Below, one piece after another: positions 12,398 to 15,850 of a DNA stretch of 15,850 nt (the first letter of the stretch is position 1; every line of letters starts with the position of its first letter). Below the pieces are notes generated by a model that saw only the letters and a list, made by a program, of their open reading frames with translations, searched no databases and had not been told where the DNA came from. The position numbers were made by a program, and so were the translations under genes. The stretch is from Candidatus Omnitrophota bacterium (GTDB lineage: Bacteria; Omnitrophota; Omnitrophia; Omnitrophales; Danuiimicrobiaceae), in NCBI GenBank assembly GCA_016206945.1, contig JACQQP010000159.1, forward strand, positions 1-15,850, written 5' to 3'.

Positions 12398-14620
12398 TCA
12401 TACGAGTTTCGCGGCTATTTTTTCGATGCGATACGATTCGAGGATATCTCCTTGCTGTAACTGGCCGAATCCTTCCACGACAACCCCACAATCGTAACCC
12501 TCTTGGACTTCACGGGTGTCCTCTTTAAAGCGTTTCAGCGACGAAAGCTTTCCCGTATGGACGACAATATTATTTCGAATCACGCGAATATGGTGATTTC
12601 GTGCCAGTTTTCCCTTGCGGACGACGGCCCCGCCAATGGTTCCGATGCGGGAGGACTGAAAGATCCGAACGATTTCGGTCCGCCCTTCAACCACCTCCTT
12701 CATGGTAGGCTCGAGAAGTCCTTCCATCGCTTTTCGAACGTCTTCCAGGGCTTCATAAATAATACTATAAAAGCGCACATCGACACCTTCTCGTTCACTC
12801 AAGAGCTGGGCCCGGTCATCGGCTTTGACGTGAAATCCAATCACAATGGCGTCCGAAGCCACTGCAAGCATGATGTCCGATTCATTGATCCCGCCAACGC
12901 CGCCATGAATGACTCGGATTTTTATTTTCTCAGACGTGACTTGTTCCAGAGACTGAGCAAGTGCTTCCACCGAACCTTGCACGTCCGCCTTGATGATCAA
13001 TTTGAGCTCCTTGACGCGCCCCTCCTTCATTTGACTGTAAAGATCTTCCAAAGAAAGATGTTTCGGATGAAATCCCTTGATCGCCCGCTCGCGCATTTCA
13101 AGGGATCTTTTCTCAGCGATTTTTCGCGCTACTTTTTCATCACCGACGACCGTAAAAATCTCACCTGCCTCGGGCGTCCCCGAAAGTCCCAAAACTTCAA
13201 CCGCATAAGAAGGAGCTGCCTCTTTAACGGATTTACCGCGGTCGTTCTTAAGCGCCCGCACCCGTCCATAGTGTTGGCCGACCACAACCAGATCGCCGAC
13301 GCGAAGGGTCCCTCTTTGCACGAGTACCGTAGCCACCGAACCTTGTCCCTTTGTCAACTTCGCTTCGATCACTGTCCCTTGAGCCGATCGATCCGGATTC
13401 GTCTTGAGCTCCAGCACTTCGGCTTCCAAAAGAAGCATTTCTAAAAGTTCGTCAATCCCCTTTCCGGTTTTCGCTGATACTTTAACACAAATTGTCTTAC
13501 CGCCCCATTCCTCAGGCGTGAGGCCCAGCTTCTGCAGTCCCCCCATGACGCGTTGAGGATCTGCGGTTGGCAAATCGCTTTTATTCAGGGCGACGACGAT
13601 GGGACACCCTGCAGCGCGTGCGTGGTCTACGGCTTCAAGGGTCTGCGGCATGACTCCATCATCGGCAGCAACCACCAAAACGACGACGTCAGTGACATTG
13701 GCTCCGCGAGCCCGCATCGCGGTAAATGCTTCATGACCTGGCGTATCCAAAAATGTGACATGCCCTTTTCCGGAAATTTCAACACCATAAGCGCCAATAT
13801 GCTGTGTGATCTGCCCCGCTTCCTTGTCGGCCACATGAGTCTTTCGAATGGCGTCGAGCAAAGAAGTCTTCCCGTGGTCCACATGACCCATGAGCGTTAC
13901 CACTGGCGGCCTGGCTTTTAATTTCTTAGGATCCTCTTTGGAATTTTCAAAAATGGTCTTGGTTTCCTTATCCTCTATTTTTTCAATTTCAATTCCCAAC
14001 ACCTCGCTGGCCTTCCAAACGATTTCTTCATTGAGGAGTTGATTCACATTTGCAAAAATGCCGATGCCAATCAGGGTTTTAATGAGTTCGGCAACGCGAA
14101 TTTTTAATTTCTCGGCCAAAGCACCGACCGTGATCGGCATTTCAACTTGGATCGGGACGCGCTTTGGAGGAATTTTTGGCGCGGGCGCCACCGCTGTTTC
14201 TGGCTTCGGCTCGAGCCGAGGAGATTCTAATTTCGCCGCCTTCGGCGGGGCTGCTTTCGCTTCTGAAACCTCAAGTTTTGCCGGTTTGGCCGGAGCCGAG
14301 ATTTTCTCGGCGATCTTGATTTCTGGTTTCTTGGTTTCTTTGACTTCTTCAACTGCTTTCGGTTGTTTTGACCGCTTTGAGGGAACTTCTTCTTTTTTAT
14401 GAACCGTCTTCTTCTCGGCGCCTTTCGAAACTGCCTTACGGGCAGGTTCTTTCTGTGCGACCAAAGTTTTCGATGAAACTGACTTTTTTAACATGGCGTC
14501 GACCACTTTAACATCAAGAAGCTCCATGTGGCTCTGCGCCTTGACACCGTACTTTTTAAGCTCGGTGATCAATTCCTTGCTGGGCATTTTTAATTTCTTT
14601 GCAAGTTCGTGGACGCGCAT
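12398..14620 (-). CDS. infB: Translation initiation factor IF-2
   Basis: A 740-residue GTPase that places initiator tRNA on the 30S subunit and promotes 50S joining. An IF2-N module starts at residue 1 (MRVHELAKKLKMPSKEL). A long Lys/Ala/Pro/Glu-rich linker (about 45-165) follows, then a second IF2-N-like module (about 167-220). The GTPase domain has GHVDHGKTS (about 245), the switch segment GQITQHIGAY, DTPGH (about 292), NKSD (about 346) and SAKTGKG (about 383). The C-terminal domains II to C2 end in KIAAKLV. The ATG at 14620-14618 begins exactly at the IF2-N fold with AAGGAAC upstream; the longer frame to 14674 overlaps nusA and is rejected. It begins one base after the nusA stop, indicating coupling. 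Confidence 0.97.
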   Translation of the reverse strand: MRVHELAKKLKMPSKELITELKKYGVKAQSHMELLDVKVVDAMLKKSVSSKTLVAQKEPARKAVSKGAEKKTVHKKEEVPSKRSKQPKAVEEVKETKKPEIKIAEKISAPAKPAKLEVSEAKAAPPKAAKLESPRLEPKPETAVAPAPKIPPKRVPIQVEMPITVGALAEKLKIRVAELIKTLIGIGIFANVNQLLNEEIVWKASEVLGIEIEKIEDKETKTIFENSKEDPKKLKARPPVVTLMGHVDHGKTSLLDAIRKTHVADKEAGQITQHIGAYGVEISGKGHVTFLDTPGHEAFTAMRARGANVTDVVVLVVAADDGVMPQTLEAVDHARAAGCPIVVALNKSDLPTADPQRVMGGLQKLGLTPEEWGGKTICVKVSAKTGKGIDELLEMLLLEAEVLELKTNPDRSAQGTVIEAKLTKGQGSVATVLVQRGTLRVGDLVVVGQHYGRVRALKNDRGKSVKEAAPSYAVEVLGLSGTPEAGEIFTVVGDEKVARKIAEKRSLEMRERAIKGFHPKHLSLEDLYSQMKEGRVKELKLIIKADVQGSVEALAQSLEQVTSEKIKIRVIHGGVGGINESDIMLAVASDAIVIGFHVKADDRAQLLSEREGVDVRFYSIIYEALEDVRKAMEGLLEPTMKEVVEGRTEIVRIFQSSRIGTIGGAVVRKGKLARNHHIRVIRNNIVVHTGKLSSLKRFKEDTREVQEGYDCGVVVEGFGQLQQGDILESYRIEKIAAKLV

Positions 14621-14621
14621 C

Positions 14622-15850
14622 TCAGTGTTCCTTTTCAGAATCCCCCTCTTGAGCTCCAGTCGGCTGATCTTCATCCTTAGGATCGGACCCTCCTCCGCGG
14701 TTAGCCCCCCGAGATGCGGGAGCGGATTTGGACGGGACTTGTCCTAAAATAGCTTCGTGTGCTGCTTGAATTAACTTTTCTGCCGTCTTCAAACCGATCC
14801 CCTCGATCTTAGAAAGATCCTCTGGAGTTGATTTCAACAGATCCTTGACGCTCGTAATACGAGCGGCCCTCAAAATTTCTTCCGTTTTAGCGCCCACTCC
14901 TTTAAGCGAGCTGAGCGGAATTCTTTGGCTCGTACTTCTGATGTCGAGCGTCCAACCCACGAGTTTCGAGGCAAGCCGAACGTTTTGACCCTTCTTGCCG
15001 ATGGCAAGCGAAAGCTGGTCTTCCTGAACGAAAATCTCGGCGGATTTGGTCTCGCGATTCAGCCGTATCTCAGCCAATTCAGCGGGGCTTAAAGCACTCC
15101 GAATGAACGCTTCCGGATCTTCGCTCCAGCGAACAATATCGATTTTTTCACCGCCGACTTCACGAACGATATTCTTCACCCGCTGACCGCGCATCCCGAC
15201 ACAGGACCCAACACAATCAACCTTTGAGTCGTTGGAAACCACGGCAATCTTGGTACGAGAACCTACTTCGCGGGCAATCGCTTTTACTTCGACAATATGG
15301 TCGTGAATCTCGGGAACTTCAAGCTCGAAGAGCTTCTTGACAAATTGGGCATGCGCCCGCGATACAATCACTTCAGGACCGCGTTCCGTCCGCTTCACCT
15401 CCAAAACATAAACCTTGATCGTATCTCCCTGGCGGTAATCATCGTAGGGCGACTGCTCCCGAGCCGGTAAAATTCCTTCCGTTTTTCCAAAATCCACCAC
15501 GATGTGCTTATGGTCAATCCGATGAACGGTCCCGGTAGCGATATCGCCTTCTTTCTTTGTGAATTCATTATAAACAGATTCCCGCTCTGCTTCACGAATC
15601 TTTTGAATGATCACCTGTTTCGCCGTCTGGGCAGCAATCCGGCCGAAATCCGCCTTAAAGACTTCCTTGCCTTTTTCAAAGAGTTGGATATCCGCTGTCC
15701 GAGGGTTAATTTGAACATCTACTTCGTCCGGATTTGCAAACGTCTTACGGCAGGCAGAGAGCAGAGCCACGCGCAGCGCTTCCAGGAGCACTTCTTTTTT
15801 AACGCTCTTCTCTTTCTCTATATATTCTAATGTGTTAAGCAATTCCTGAC
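14622..15850 (-). CDS. nusA: Transcription termination/antitermination protein NusA (5' end cut by the window)
   Basis: About 409 residues are visible, missing only the first few codons: the frame stays open to the window edge, where QELLNTLEYIEKEK matches the usual NusA N-terminus. It binds RNA polymerase and modulates pausing, termination and rRNA antitermination. The order is N-terminal RNAP-binding domain (about 1-100), S1 domain (DIATGTVHRIDHKHIVVDFG region), KH1 (VDCVGSCVGMRGQRVKNIV), KH2 (LSLAIGKKGQNVRLASKL), then one helix-hairpin-helix/SAM-like region (SLKGVGAKTEEILRAARI...IEGIGLKTAEKLI). A short charged tail follows (ASRGANRGGGSDPKDEDQ). The stop TGA (14624-14622) is one base from the infB ATG. 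nusA upstream of infB is the standard arrangement. Confidence 0.96.
   Translation of the reverse strand, partial: QELLNTLEYIEKEKSVKKEVLLEALRVALLSACRKTFANPDEVDVQINPRTADIQLFEKGKEVFKADFGRIAAQTAKQVIIQKIREAERESVYNEFTKKEGDIATGTVHRIDHKHIVVDFGKTEGILPAREQSPYDDYRQGDTIKVYVLEVKRTERGPEVIVSRAHAQFVKKLFELEVPEIHDHIVEVKAIAREVGSRTKIAVVSNDSKVDCVGSCVGMRGQRVKNIVREVGGEKIDIVRWSEDPEAFIRSALSPAELAEIRLNRETKSAEIFVQEDQLSLAIGKKGQNVRLASKLVGWTLDIRSTSQRIPLSSLKGVGAKTEEILRAARITSVKDLLKSTPEDLSKIEGIGLKTAEKLIQAAHEAILGQVPSKSAPASRGANRGGGSDPKDEDQPTGAQEGDSEKEH

Noticed and set aside
12503..13444. Plus-strand ORF of 313 codons
   Set aside because: Antisense shadow of infB with no domain and no ribosome binding site.

Overview
The window is one continuous minus-strand run of core information-processing genes from a bacterium. 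In transcription order (right to left) it reads nusA, infB, a DUF503/YlxP gene, rbfA, nrnA, truB, ribF, rpsO, pnp, dut, ftsK, a class I glutamine amidotransferase and rimO. The nusA-infB-ylxP-rbfA-nrnA-truB-ribF-rpsO-pnp order is the widely conserved bacterial translation/RNA-processing cluster. All products look full length and functional. Moderate base composition, the full gene set and spacers filled with short repeats resemble environmental-genome lineages such as Omnitrophota, but that placement is a guess; no rRNA or other phylogenetic marker was compared.

The genes are ordinary; the junctions between them are not. Seven spacers or tandem insertions (51-181, 185-513, 2647-2771, 2775-2878, 5766-5990, 9809-9939, 12300-12397, plus a partial one at 1-47) look like small mobile elements. 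Most have termini that read TCCCATCACC...GGTGATGGGA. Each complete one is flanked on both sides by the same-orientation trinucleotide TGA (minus strand). The left TGA is usually the stop codon of the upstream gene (infB, truB, ftsK, rimO), and the right one overlaps the start codon (NTGA) of the downstream gene (DUF503, ribF, dut, amidotransferase).

One element (185-513) carries a small GIY-YIG nuclease gene. Its ends fold on paper as a terminal stem plus three contiguous hairpins, with the nuclease gene in the loop of one hairpin. Three short non-coding elements (51-181, 2775-2878, 9809-9939) have the same four-stem, gap-free architecture with different stem sequences that keep pairing, so they look like non-autonomous derivatives. 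Their downstream terminal repeat is a strong Shine-Dalgarno plus start codon, and the upstream terminal repeat is the matching anti-Shine-Dalgarno next to the previous stop codon. Other elements carry imperfect hairpins made of 7-nt repeat units, of ACAGAGT, CCAAATT or GCGGAAT type.

A second, unrelated GIY-YIG gene (8524-8760) lies between ribF and rpsO inside a different inverted repeat that also begins immediately after a TGA stop codon.

Functionally the genes cover transcription elongation/antitermination (NusA), translation initiation (IF2), 30S maturation (RbfA, S15, RimO), RNA turnover (NrnA, PNPase), tRNA modification (TruB), flavin cofactor synthesis (RibF), dUTP removal (Dut) and chromosome segregation (FtsK). 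The unusual biology is a candidate family of GIY-YIG-associated elements that enter stop/start overlaps in operons while preserving the upstream stop codon and giving the downstream gene a ribosome binding site.
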